From Zarea fungicola (Eukaryota; Ascomycota; Sordariomycetes; Hypocreales; Cordycipitaceae): a DNA stretch of 64,000 nt. How positions within the stretch are numbered: position 1 is the first letter of the stretch; each line of letters opens with the position of its first letter. The translations under genes and the position numbers were made by a program. Shown piece by piece: positions 54,515 to 64,000 of the stretch. The stretch covers positions 1-64,000 of the forward strand of contig FWCC01000111.1 of NCBI GenBank assembly GCA_900169235.1, read 5' to 3'. Under the pieces are notes generated by a model. The model was not told the DNA's origin. It worked only from the letters and a program-made list of their open reading frames with translations, and did no database searches.

Positions 54515-57500
54515 AATACTGGGCCACAACGATGCACACTTACAGGCTCTCATGGGACGGCGTTTTTCACGATAATTTATTTGTTAGTTAGATGGAATGG
54601 CGTATAATTCAGGAACTGTTCTTTTTGCAGTAGCCACATGGTAGACACGTTTCTATGGTGAAACGAATGTGTCAATTATACCTTGCGAATATAATGCGCC
54701 GCGCCACCCCATGCACAGTGACAATCGGGTTCAAATACCAGAGACGTAACCAGAATAGGATGACGGTGCCGAAGAAAACCTCAGAGGATAAAAATAGTCT
54801 AGTACGTTGCCAGCTCAGCGACTGTTTGGAAACTTGGTCGGTCCTCTTGGGACTGCGGCCATTCGGGGAGAGTCAGAGCTGGAATGTGGTCGATTTCTGA
54901 CGGCGCATGCGTGCCGCATGAGGCTGGTGCAGCAAAGCTGGCCGATAGAAGCCCTTGGCAGCGACGAGTGTCCGCAGCTAACTATATGGGCTGAGCTGAG
55001 TGTCTGGGTCTGTGTAACCCATGACTGGGACAGCACAGCAGAGGGCCTTGCATGGCTGCAAGTTGGCCCAGCTACTGTACATCCCGGAGCACCCAGGTAG
55101 CGCCGGACGCTACCGGCCATTAAACGAACTTCAAAGTGACAACGAAGATTCGGACATGGCAGTGCGTGTTTACCCACCCAGAAGCAAGGCAAGCCAGTGG
55201 GGTATCAAATGAAATGGTGGCCTGCCCAGGCGCGTATAGGCGCTCGAGTAGGCCAGTTATCGAGGCCCAAGGCTGATGCGGTGTATTGCACTTCGGCGAT
55301 ACTAACAGCTAATTTGATTTGTCGAGTGTTTATTGTCTCGTTTTAAACGATGAAGCTGGTGTGAACCCTTGGGTCTCGCACTCTTCAGTCTGTACCGCAG
55401 CTGGCGGACGTCGGGATAAATCTACGAAGCAGCAGCTGGATAAGACGATACAAAATAGTATAGAAATTGGTAGCATAGAGTCACTCGTCTAAATTGAGCA
55501 GAGATAAGTCCAAACAGCTATCCACTTATGCCAGAATTCAATGCTGTGCCACGGGCTTCTTCTGGGATGTTCGTAAGACAGACACCGAGCTTGAGACGGA
55601 TGCAGCTCGCCGCCAACGACAGACAAAGAGGGCCGAAAGTGGCGCAAGATATCTTGTTTATGACACGTTAACTATCGGTATGATGTAGTATTTGTTGTTC
55701 AAATGCGATGTGCGCGTTTCTGCTTCCTGACGCTGAGCTACTGTAAGTCGAAGGTGTGGTAAAGAGTGGTGGTCGGCGCGAACGCCCACCTGTTGAGAAC
55801 GAACTTGAAGCCGCCGGGACCAGATTGTCGGGACCAAGTAACCAGTTAAAAGTGAAAGAAAAGGGAACTTGGCGGAGCATTGCCAGCTGTCTCAGAGAAC
55901 TCATGGTTGATAGGCTAGTGGAAGGGCCAGGCCACGCTAGAAGTTGACATGGGGGACATGCTAAAGGTAACTCGGCGATCACAAGGGCAGGTGTAATTCA
56001 CCAGCAAGACGGCTGTCATGTAAAGCAAATCAATTTCTGCAGGCCAAACGGCAGCTTGCTCAATTAGGCAATATCCGAGACAATAACCAGGCGACGCTAT
56101 AAACATGTACAGCCAGCGGCAATGAGAGGAAAAGCCCCAGTTCATATAAGTGGGCACAAAAGAGGGAAACCAAAAAAAAAAAAAAAAAGCGAAAATTCTT
56201 GGTGGCTCTAGTCACTTCTTCTTTTGGAGAATTGTTGGTCCTCCACACCACCCTGCCGAGATGCAGGGCTCCCGTTGGTTGGAGACAGCCACAGAACTGA
56301 ATTTAAGCGCCGACGCCTGTCGCCTTGCGGGCAGGCCCACGCCCTTGGAGCCATACTGGAGAAGCCGGGGACACCCTCCACTAGCAACCGGGGCCGAGAA
56401 GCACTGGAGGTTGACTGGCTGAAATCGATGTAGCTCGACAGAAAACGCCATGGTCAGACCTGGCTGAAGGAACGAGTTAGTGGTCCAGCCTGGTCCAGCC
56501 TCGTGGGCTGGCTGTACAATCCGGTGGAAGCCAGCCCGCGCAAGTTTGCGTCGGCACTTTGGGTTTTGGGTTTGACGTCTGTCACGGCAGCGAGGATGTC
56601 AGAGACGATGCTGTCGTGGGACAGTGGCCAAAATCTAGGAGATTAGATAGCGATGTTAATTTTGTTGTGGAAATTGGCAGGAATCGTGGCTTTGTAATGT
56701 AATAAAAATGATGGTCAGGCAGGTAGGCCTTGGTGTACATGATAGTATTCTCCCCAAAGAAGAATCCCCCACTTGCCTGGTAATGCTGTCAACTGCAGTA
56801 TCCGGCGGCTAGATGCAGGTAGCTCCCCTGTAAGCACCCAGCTGTCTGGTATCGACTAAAACTGCAAGCACCGCTATAAGTTCGAATCTCGTTAAGGAGG
56901 CAAGAATTCGACAACCCCAGTGTGTATACGGAAAAGAATACACGCTATAGGGCAGAGACAAAAATGTAGTGGATTTATGCCGAAATTTTAGCACAGAACC
57001 AGTTTGTTTGTCTTGCCGTTCCTTGTGCATCGTACAACAGCGGCAAGTTGATGAGGCGTACCAAAGAGGGTTGCTGATCTAGTGGGTAGTTATTAAGTTA
57101 CCAAGTTACCTAGTACTTACCTTGGTAGTACTAACATAGCTTGGTTTGCCTCAACACAGATACTCCACCAGAGTTCAATGCTCGAACTGTACCTGATAAA
57201 ATTGTAACAAGTTTACCGTCATCGTTGTGTTACAGCGGCCCGACCGAACGTGGAAAGACCTGTAACTTCAGTACCGAGGTGCCCGGGTGTCGGAGCTACG
57301 TGTGGCACCAATTGCATGCTTCTTCTACCTCTTATCCCATTCCATCAGGTCTGAATCAGAAAATGCATCCTTGGGCATGTCATGGTCAGCCCACAACACA
57401 GCAAGAGGGAAAAAAAGGCGACTAGTTGGGGGATTAATAGTGCATCTGCATGCAGGTTGCGACAGGGATTCGCCTTTCCTGCGCTGTTCCTTTACAGCCT

Positions 57501-58305
57501 CGTGGCTTTTTAGGTAACTATGGGGCGCAGAGGATACATGTACAGGCGGCCAACTACGGGCTAATTTGTTGCTCCTAAGTTAGGTAGTAGGAGATGGCTA
57601 CTAAGTACTGGGAGTCCCTCACAATTTGTACAGGCGAGGTAGACAAGCCCATGCATCGTCCGCCCGCAGCACTGAAACAAATACATCCACGTTACCCCAC
57701 CATGGCAGCTGTTGCAGACAGACCTCGTTGGCTGCTATCCGCCCACTGGGAGCTACCGCCTGCAGCCTGCATTTAGCATCCGCGCTCACTAGCCCGCCCG
57801 TCGCCGCCGCCGCCGTTCGTTCTTCTCTTTTAAGCCATTGCTCCCATCCTTTGCTTCCTCCTTCTCGTCCTTTTCAACCTCGCCGTTGACGGTCCTGACC
57901 ATAGCCCGCCTCGCTCGCACAGGCTCATTGTTGAGTCCTTGACCCAAGGGACGGAAGCCTGCGACCGTCTCCTTCGCAGTGTGTGCGCGGCGTCGCTGGA
58001 CTTTTGCTGCTCCCCCAACTGGGCCTCAAGTTGTAGGGCCAGGCAACCTTTACCAGGCGAGCTTCCCCAGGTTGCAAGGTGCCTAGGTAGGTAGCAAGCA
58101 AGGTAGCCAACCAACTCTCCAACTACTGTCTTAACCACTCTCTCACGGCTTCAGTCCACCAACACATTCGCAGCGCATAAGGCATATTTGGCGGCATTGT
58201 GTCGAATGCTCACACATCTTTTACTCTATATAGTCTGCGACAATTGCCTTCATCCTACTCACACCTCACACACTCAAGCGCTTCCCCAGACAGCAATTCT
58301 CCCCA
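54515..58305. other. 3.8 kb gene-poor interval
   Basis: No supported gene. Frames are short, unspliced and without recognisable products. The stretch contains many short variants of TAGGTAC/GGTAGC, as is common in intergenic DNA of these fungi. It also has a small direct repeat TGGTCCAGCC around 56480-56500 and an A-run at 56172-56188. The last 500 bases are C/T-rich and hold the promoter and leader of the next gene. Confidence 0.6.
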
Positions 58306-60798
58306 ATGTCTGTCGAGGCTCCGTTGCGCCACTCCATCGGGAGTAGCCCTCACTTTGGCATGACCCATCAAGGCGACCAGTCTGCCAGCACAGACTCTGA
58401 AGGGGGGCGCTCTCCCTTTAAGACTCTGTAAGTATACAAGCATCTTGCCTTTGCCTCGTTGTCTCGCTTAATCTCTACTAATAATACCCTCGTCTCAAGC
58501 TCCTCCCCTCCCTCGGTCACCGGCTCAGGCTCTTTGCTACCCAGCTCCGCCAACAGAATATCGTCCAACTCGAATCATTTGCTAAGCCCCAGTGACATGG
58601 TTGGTCCATCGCCTGTCACCTCAAATGGTACCGAGGCTACCGAAATTGAAGATGATGTTGCCGACGACATGATGAGTCCCCAGGATGGTGACCCTACGCA
58701 ACACTCCGAGGTTCGTCAACTAAAGGTTGCACGACTCTCTTCCATGTATACTAAGACGGGAACAGCTTTCTCTTAGCACAGATTTTCCGGATAGTGTCCG
58801 TCAAAAGGGTCCTGGAGAATCAGATTCCGTTATTCATGCGCCAGAGAGTTTTCGAAGCTTTGTATGTCACACTATCAACTCACCTACTATTGCATGCATA
58901 AACTTACCATTGCCACAGACATCAAACGAGTCTACTGCGCGGCAAAGTCAATCCAGCGACAAATCATCTCCCAACATGGATAATGGCAGCCTATCGTCCT
59001 TTGCAAGCAGCCCACCCAACGTATGAACTGCTCCAACTCGACTCCATCCCTCTCTCTACACTGACTGACCGTCACCTATCCCCAGGCATACCAAAATCTT
59101 CCACCGGTAAAGACAGACGTTAAGCCAGTTAGGTACAGCCTTGACAGCGCTACTCCGCAAGCACAAGATCTCCAGGACATGCTTAGCGAAAGCAATCGCC
59201 TCCGCTCAAGTAGCACGAGCAGCCTTGAAAGTACGTATTAGTTTTCCCAGAGCAAGTCAATTCGTTTGCTTATTTTGTCAGAAATCGAGGAACAGACAGA
59301 AGCTGAGAGCGACGACGATGGGTACTCTGACGGTGAGAGACTCTTCGGCAGAGCGCAGTTGCGAGGACGGCACAACGAAATCGAGCGATTAAAGCTCTTG
59401 TTCAATACTGCCTGGGCCTGTTGTCTCGAATTCGGCAGCTACAACTCTCGACGGAAAAGGAGAGACTTGGGTAGCCCCTCCGACACCGACACCCATGTCT
59501 ATGCTTGGCAGACATGCTGGAAGCTTTGCGAGCGCCTCTACAACGACGAAACTAGTGATAAGGACTCACTCAACGTCCGTGATGGCCTGAATCTATGCCG
59601 GAAGTTCTGCCAGGCCTTATTTGACTTGCGCCCCAGGGATGACGAGGTATTGGACTCCATTTTACGCGTCAGCTTTGAAATGAACAATCAGTGAGGATCA
59701 TTCTCTCTACTACCGCTCTACTAGTCGGAAAGCTAATATTTTGTCAGTCTGTACAGTGGCCAGGATAACCGAAACCTTCCAGAGGAGTTTAGAGAACGCA
59801 CTCTGGATTTTTATGTCACACTCTGCCACCGACTGATGAAACAACGAAATGAACTCCAGGACGAGTCGGACAGAGTATTGAAAGCCTGCTGGGCTTTAAC
59901 CGAAGTTTTATTCAGTATTCGACAAACCAGACGCGACGGGCAGCCACCAGATGAGAATCTCTTTGTAGCCGCCATTGAAGCTACCTACAGTCTTAACGAC
60001 CTCTTCCGAGAGGGGCTCAGCGCAGCTAGACCCGAGAGAAATACCCCTCGCCCAAGTCAGACCAGCTTCCCCTACCACTCACCTGAGCAGACCGGGAGGG
60101 AGAGTCGATCCTCTAATCACTCCTCGCGATCAAAGAGGGACGGTAGCAGCAAATCCTCGTATCAGGAGGAGCGCCCCAGGAAGCCCCTGCCACCGCCCGA
60201 GACGCCTGTCACTGAGTTCGAGGACACGCCCATTTCACCAGAGAGCCGATCCCCACAGATGCCCAATATAATGGTTTTAGGTCCCAGCAGTGACGGTGGC
60301 CGTGGCGGTCGCTGGTCAAGCAACGCCTCCAATATGTCTAGCTTCTCCCACAGCAGCAACAGAACATCAAGCACGGCGACTACAACAACCGCCACTGAAG
60401 ACCACAACGTGACCCGCGCAAAGATTTTGGTCTTGCGCGCTGCCGTCCAACTGGGATTTAACAAGGAAGCCATTGTCGATGTGAAGACTGGGGCCTCGGC
60501 ACTACAGAAGTTTGTATCATCACTTCAGCCCGGTGCCTTTGGCTCTCTCCCGACGCATGCCACACTGTTGCAGCAGTACAGGGAGTCGATTGTTACCGAC
60601 GGATTCGTGCCCCGCAGCAACTTTGTGCTCTCCTCTCGCACAAAGCGGGTTTCTGTTCAGGACTTGGCCAAGTCGGTGCAGGTTATGATCAACACCTCAC
60701 CTTCTCGGTTCGGTTACTTGAGAGAGCTGTTCAAGTTTGTCTGCAGCTTTCCTCTCGAGGAAGCAGATTCACGGCGGAATCTAATCATACAAGTTTAA
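58306..60798 (+). CDS. Conserved fungal protein of unknown function, seven exons
   Basis: Seven exons, over introns 58428-58499, 58711-58765, 58862-58918, 59021-59085, 59231-59281 and 59691-59747, give 711 residues. Phases agree at every junction, which supports the model. Residues 1-225 are serine/proline-rich and probably disordered. An ordered helical part follows (from about residue 245: EIERLKLLFNTAWACCLEFGS, then TCWKLCERLY and RDGLNLCRKFCQALFDLRP). A second helical part begins LPEEFRERTLDFYVTLCHRL. A long Ser/Arg-rich linker separates it from a last folded part (AKILVLRAAVQLGFN; LREMF-like end LRELFKFVCSFPLEE). I do not recognise a named family. After the stop at 60796-60798 another frame stays open with helix-like content, so the true C-terminus may be longer. 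Confidence 0.78.
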
Positions 60799-62416
60799 AA
60801 ATCGTACAACTAGATGAAAACCTCACGACTGTGCTGTCCAAAGCTGGCAAAATCGCGAACAATGCGACATCTATGACACCTTGTCGACATCCATGACGGC
60901 CCCGTGTACAGCGGTCTCGATCTTTTCTGGGGGCACTGAATCACGGCGGGCAAAAACGGCCACGACATTAAGTACAGATTTTTCTTTTTCTTCTTCTTGG
61001 TGTGGGGATAGCGCACGGATAATTGGCCGATATGGTCTTTTGGTGCGATATTCGCGCTACAGCCGCACTCACCTCGTCGTGTTGTGCACCGTCAGCCGTC
61101 TCTCATGACCAACCCACACTCGCGCACGGCGGCAGGCAGACGTACACGTTCGCTTTCCCTCAGCACGTTTAGAACAAACAACAAACCATCACAGATCACA
61201 AATACACCAAGATACCCTAGCATTCGTTACCGATGAGACATGACTATTTTCTTTCATTCTTGAATATGATACTTCTTTTTCTATTCCTATTTATATAGTC
61301 AAAGATTCTTCTTTATATCTATTTAACAAATTTGTTGAAGCGCTTTTAAAACTGATAATCCAGCCCGCTATGTAATGAGGCTAATGTAGTGTGCCATACG
61401 GCGTTCATGTGATCATAAAACATGTCAAGACTCCTTCCCGCACTTCAAGATATGAACGAAGGACTCATTGTTTAAGATTTCTATCTAGCTATTCTGTGGC
61501 TTATTCTTGGCAATCCGACACTGCTACGTCTAGGCGCCAGTCTCTCTGGTGGCCTCCTTCGCCTCATGGATCTCACCGGTGACTTCCTTCACCTCTTGAG
61601 TCTCCCCTGTGACTTGATTCAAATCTTGAAGCTTCGGCCACTCAGGCGTACAGACTAGTCCGTCAACTTTTGCCGGCCGAAACAAACTGATAAAAAGAAG
61701 AAAATTAGTCAAAATGATACAAATATGAGGGTATCTCGGCAGGAAAACGAAAATCGCATCTTTATCCCAGGGTATATTTCCAAAACGCCAAGCCAAGAAC
61801 CTCTCCAAAAAGCCAATCAGCCGTATATCGTTGGCCCACAAGGCATCCAAATTTTGATCCCTCTCGTATAGCCAAGGTCACCAAGAAAAGAAATTGGGTC
61901 CGTGTAACCCAGTGTAACGGGGGGGGCAGGCCGAAAGGCTCCGCCTCGGCAGTTGGTAGGTAAGGAAGAAGGAAAAGAGCTGTCGGCAAGAGGGCGTCGG
62001 GAACCCAGCCTCACAGTCACAAACTACACAGGTGCTGGCCCATGCCTGGTGATCAGCGGAAAGAATGAACAAGAAACAGTAACAGTGGTACAGTGCAGAG
62101 CCTGCATGCGGAGGGTGATGTCTGCCGTGTATAAAAAGGTCGAACAATGACGAGCAAAGGATAGGCATCCCTTCTTCTTCTTCTTCCCCTTCTTTTTTTT
62201 GCACGCAACAGTATGGACTCCAGATAATAGCATCGACATGAAGAACTAATGAGCAAGGAGGCAAGAAAAGACCATCAAAAAGGTGAGAGTATCAAAGAAG
62301 AAGCATTGGTGACAACAGCATAACCCACACAATAGATGACAGCCTTCTAGTATCCCCAAAGATGGAAAGGGGCAATGCAATCTTTGCTCAGACAAGAGGT
62401 TCAAGGAGCCAAAGAA
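60799..62416. other. 1.6 kb interval with a possible missed gene
   Basis: The interval lies between converging genes. It holds an open stretch in another frame right after the preceding gene (60804-60896), an AT-rich middle, and a 30-bp-period repeat at 61539-61628 inside a minus-strand open frame. No full gene could be built. Confidence 0.5.
61539..61628. repeat. Imperfect tandem repeat, three units of 30 bp
   Basis: Three adjacent 30-bp units starting AGTCTC/GATCTC/AGTCTC share a CT-rich pattern with about two thirds identity by eye. On the minus strand they are open and encode 10-residue units of the form xVTGETQEVK. Confidence 0.75.
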
Positions 62417-64000
62417 TCATCCTGTGCCGTCATCGTGCGTCATCTCTAGCAACTCTGATATCTGTACTTCGGTGGGCGGAGTTGCGGGAGAGGCTTCGAT
62501 AGTGCCAGGCATCGCGTTGTTAATCGCGGTGGCATTTACGATTTCTTCGGCTTCCCTTGCCTCTTCTTCGGTCATTGGCCTGGTGAGAAGGAAATCAATC
62601 AAGTTGCACTCTTCAGCGGTGAGGATCATGGACTGGTCCTCGGCATGCACTCCGCCGCCTGGCTCAAAGTCGTAAAAGGCTGGGAACACGCCTACCCCTA
62701 CCTCGTTGCCCTCCAAGTCCGTATAGAGGTCATCTGGTGACGGCTCTGGCCTGTTTTCCTCTTCTGGCAAACTGGCTGTTCCTGCATCTCCGGGGGCATC
62801 TGCCCTCTCATCCCCTGCCGCCGCTTCCAACGGTGCCGGCAGGGCTCCGTGGGCTTCCGCCGCGACTTCCTCTGTTCCCGCACCGCCAATCTCGGTACCA
62901 TCCAAGGGCTGGGCTACTTGATCCAGTACGAAGAATGCTTGCGTCATCAACAAATCGTTGTCGAGCAGTCCGACCGGTCGAAACTCAGGCTGGCTGGGTC
63001 CCGGAATTGGTGCCACTTCCAGAGTCGGAAACGATGCATATTGGTCATTTTGCATCATCAGCGGCCCTCCCAGTCCAGTGGCAGTGTACTGGTTCATGTA
63101 ACACTGAGCTTGGTTGAATTGCGGTGTATCTTGTGCCCACGGGGCGAAATCATCCCCGACAGTCTGAGTCCAGGTCTTGGGGCGCTGTGAGGAAGTGGCA
63201 TGCGAGATCTTGGCCATCTTAGATGGAGGGATGATGGAGGTTGTGAAGCAAGGCAGTTCCAGACCTTCTAGGTTCAACTCTGGTTCAGCGGAGGAACCCC
63301 GTTTCCTTTTCTTGCCTCGGATACCTTTACAGGTTGTTATCGGAGCTTGCTGACTGGGATCTTCTGCCACTTGTCGTTTCTGTTTACGAGCCCTTTGCCG
63401 CGTCGGTTTGGCCCGTCCTGTTGTGGCTGAAGCGCTTTGCGGCACCTGCATCTGCGGCATCGGGTGCATTGGAGCCATGGGAACTCGTTGCCGTTGCCAC
63501 GCGTATACCTTCTGGCCATGTGGCCCTGCGAGCATCGGTCCCAAGTTCATGGCATTGCTCTGAATGTTGCTAGAAGATCCCGCCAACGTCGGCAAATTGC
63601 TTGTCGTCATCGAGCCGAGTGGCACACCGGCCTCCATTCGCAGGAGCTGCTTGCGCTCCCGCTGGAACCAATCGACGTTGGAACTATTCAAATGTTAGCG
63701 GTCATCTCTTAAGTAAATGAAACTCCAAATACAAAAGCAAAATAAAAAGAGAAATCACCATATTTACGGGATTGTAGTAGAGTATTCTGCCTCCACACCA
63801 GTTCTGGCGCTGTCTTGGCCATCAATGGTCAGGTCCCCTTCGTGTGGCTGTCTTGGCTCGTTCTCGATGCTTGCTTCGATCATGCTCTGGTGATGCTGTG
63901 GCAGCGCTTGGTACTGCATACCTGGGTAGTCTATTCTACCATGCTCCTGTAATGTCCCATGGAACTGTGTGCCTTGGTGCTGAATTATATCTTTCTCCGA
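62417..64000 (-). CDS. Unknown nuclear-looking protein, 5' end outside the window
   Basis: The model has an incomplete first exon (64000-63768, start outside the window) and a last exon (63683-62417) over an intron at 63684-63767. At least 499 residues are encoded in the window. I do not recognise a family. The visible part is glutamine/proline/methionine-rich with no membrane segments. It contains basic strings RQRARKQKRQ and RGKKRKRG that look like nuclear localisation signals. The C-terminal half is acidic, with LDNDLLMTQAFFVL and a final EECNLIDFLLTRPMTEEEAREAEE. This basic-plus-acidic layout would suit a transcriptional regulator, but that is only an inference. The acceptor at 63686-63684 joins TIP to SNVDWFQRERKQLL in phase. 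Confidence 0.75.

Noticed and set aside
56878..56900. tRNA-like T-loop string GTTCGAATCTC
   Set aside because: No matching acceptor stem, D arm or anticodon arm could be folded around it on either strand.
58711..58861. Alternative reading of exon 3 in the 58 kb gene (frame giving IFRIVSVKRVLENQ)
   Set aside because: It fits the upstream exon but gives the wrong phase at the following exon junctions. The acceptor at 58763-58765 keeps all phases consistent.

Overview
The window is a 64 kb piece of a filamentous ascomycete chromosome, most likely a Sordariomycete and probably Hypocreales. This rests on short GT-AG introns (about 43-223 nt) with CTAAC/CTGAC-type branch sites, compact genes on both strands, and a gene set typical of that group: a KMT6 H3K27 methyltransferase, a Pil1/Lsp1 eisosome protein, a NACHT-type STAND protein, a Zn2Cys6 factor and DUF1993 and F-box-like genes. 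Gene models were made by hand from reading frames and splice signals. I support 26 genes. One carries an in-frame stop and one runs off the right edge.

Left housekeeping block (2-36 kb). In order: uracil-DNA glycosylase (-), HRD3/SEL1L ERAD subunit (+), an RCR-type membrane protein (+), an orphan conserved protein (-), alanyl-tRNA synthetase (+), NDUFAF7-like mitochondrial methyltransferase (-), MCY1-type outer-membrane cysteine-synthase-like protein (+), TFIIS (-), RAD2/XPG nuclease (-), NatC subunit NAA38 (+), PIL1 eisosome core (-), a gene-free 3 kb, the PRC2 catalytic subunit KMT6 (+), a BAP31/Yet3-like ER protein (+) and a helix-hairpin-helix protein (-). Several pairs are divergent with short shared upstream regions (NDUFAF7/MCY1, RAD2/NAA38, NAN1/RPB10).

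Accessory block (36-47 kb). It holds a Zn2Cys6 regulator with an apparent GC-AG intron inside the zinc cluster, a small secreted cupin, an NmrA-like NAD(P)-binding gene broken by one TAA, a NACHT STAND protein, a DUF1993 protein and an F-box-like protein. Spacing is looser and the content is typical of variable fungal regions, possibly linked to non-self recognition. No polyketide, peptide or terpene synthase is present, so it does not read as a classical secondary-metabolite cluster.

Right block (48-64 kb). It holds a ZNF706-like small zinc protein (+), a 2-oxoglutarate/Fe(II) dioxygenase (-), the small-subunit processome WD protein NAN1/UTP17 (-) divergent from RPB10 (+), a 3.8 kb gene-poor stretch, a seven-exon conserved fungal protein of unknown role (+), and a 5'-truncated nuclear-looking protein (-).

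The points most worth a second look are the in-frame presequence-like extension of the alanyl-tRNA synthetase, the GC-AG intron, the broken NmrA gene next to the NACHT gene, the coding minisatellites in the KMT6 tail, a possible frameshift at the end of the 58 kb gene, and a 30-bp-period repeat at 61.5 kb. No CRISPR array, rRNA, convincing tRNA or intact transposon was seen.
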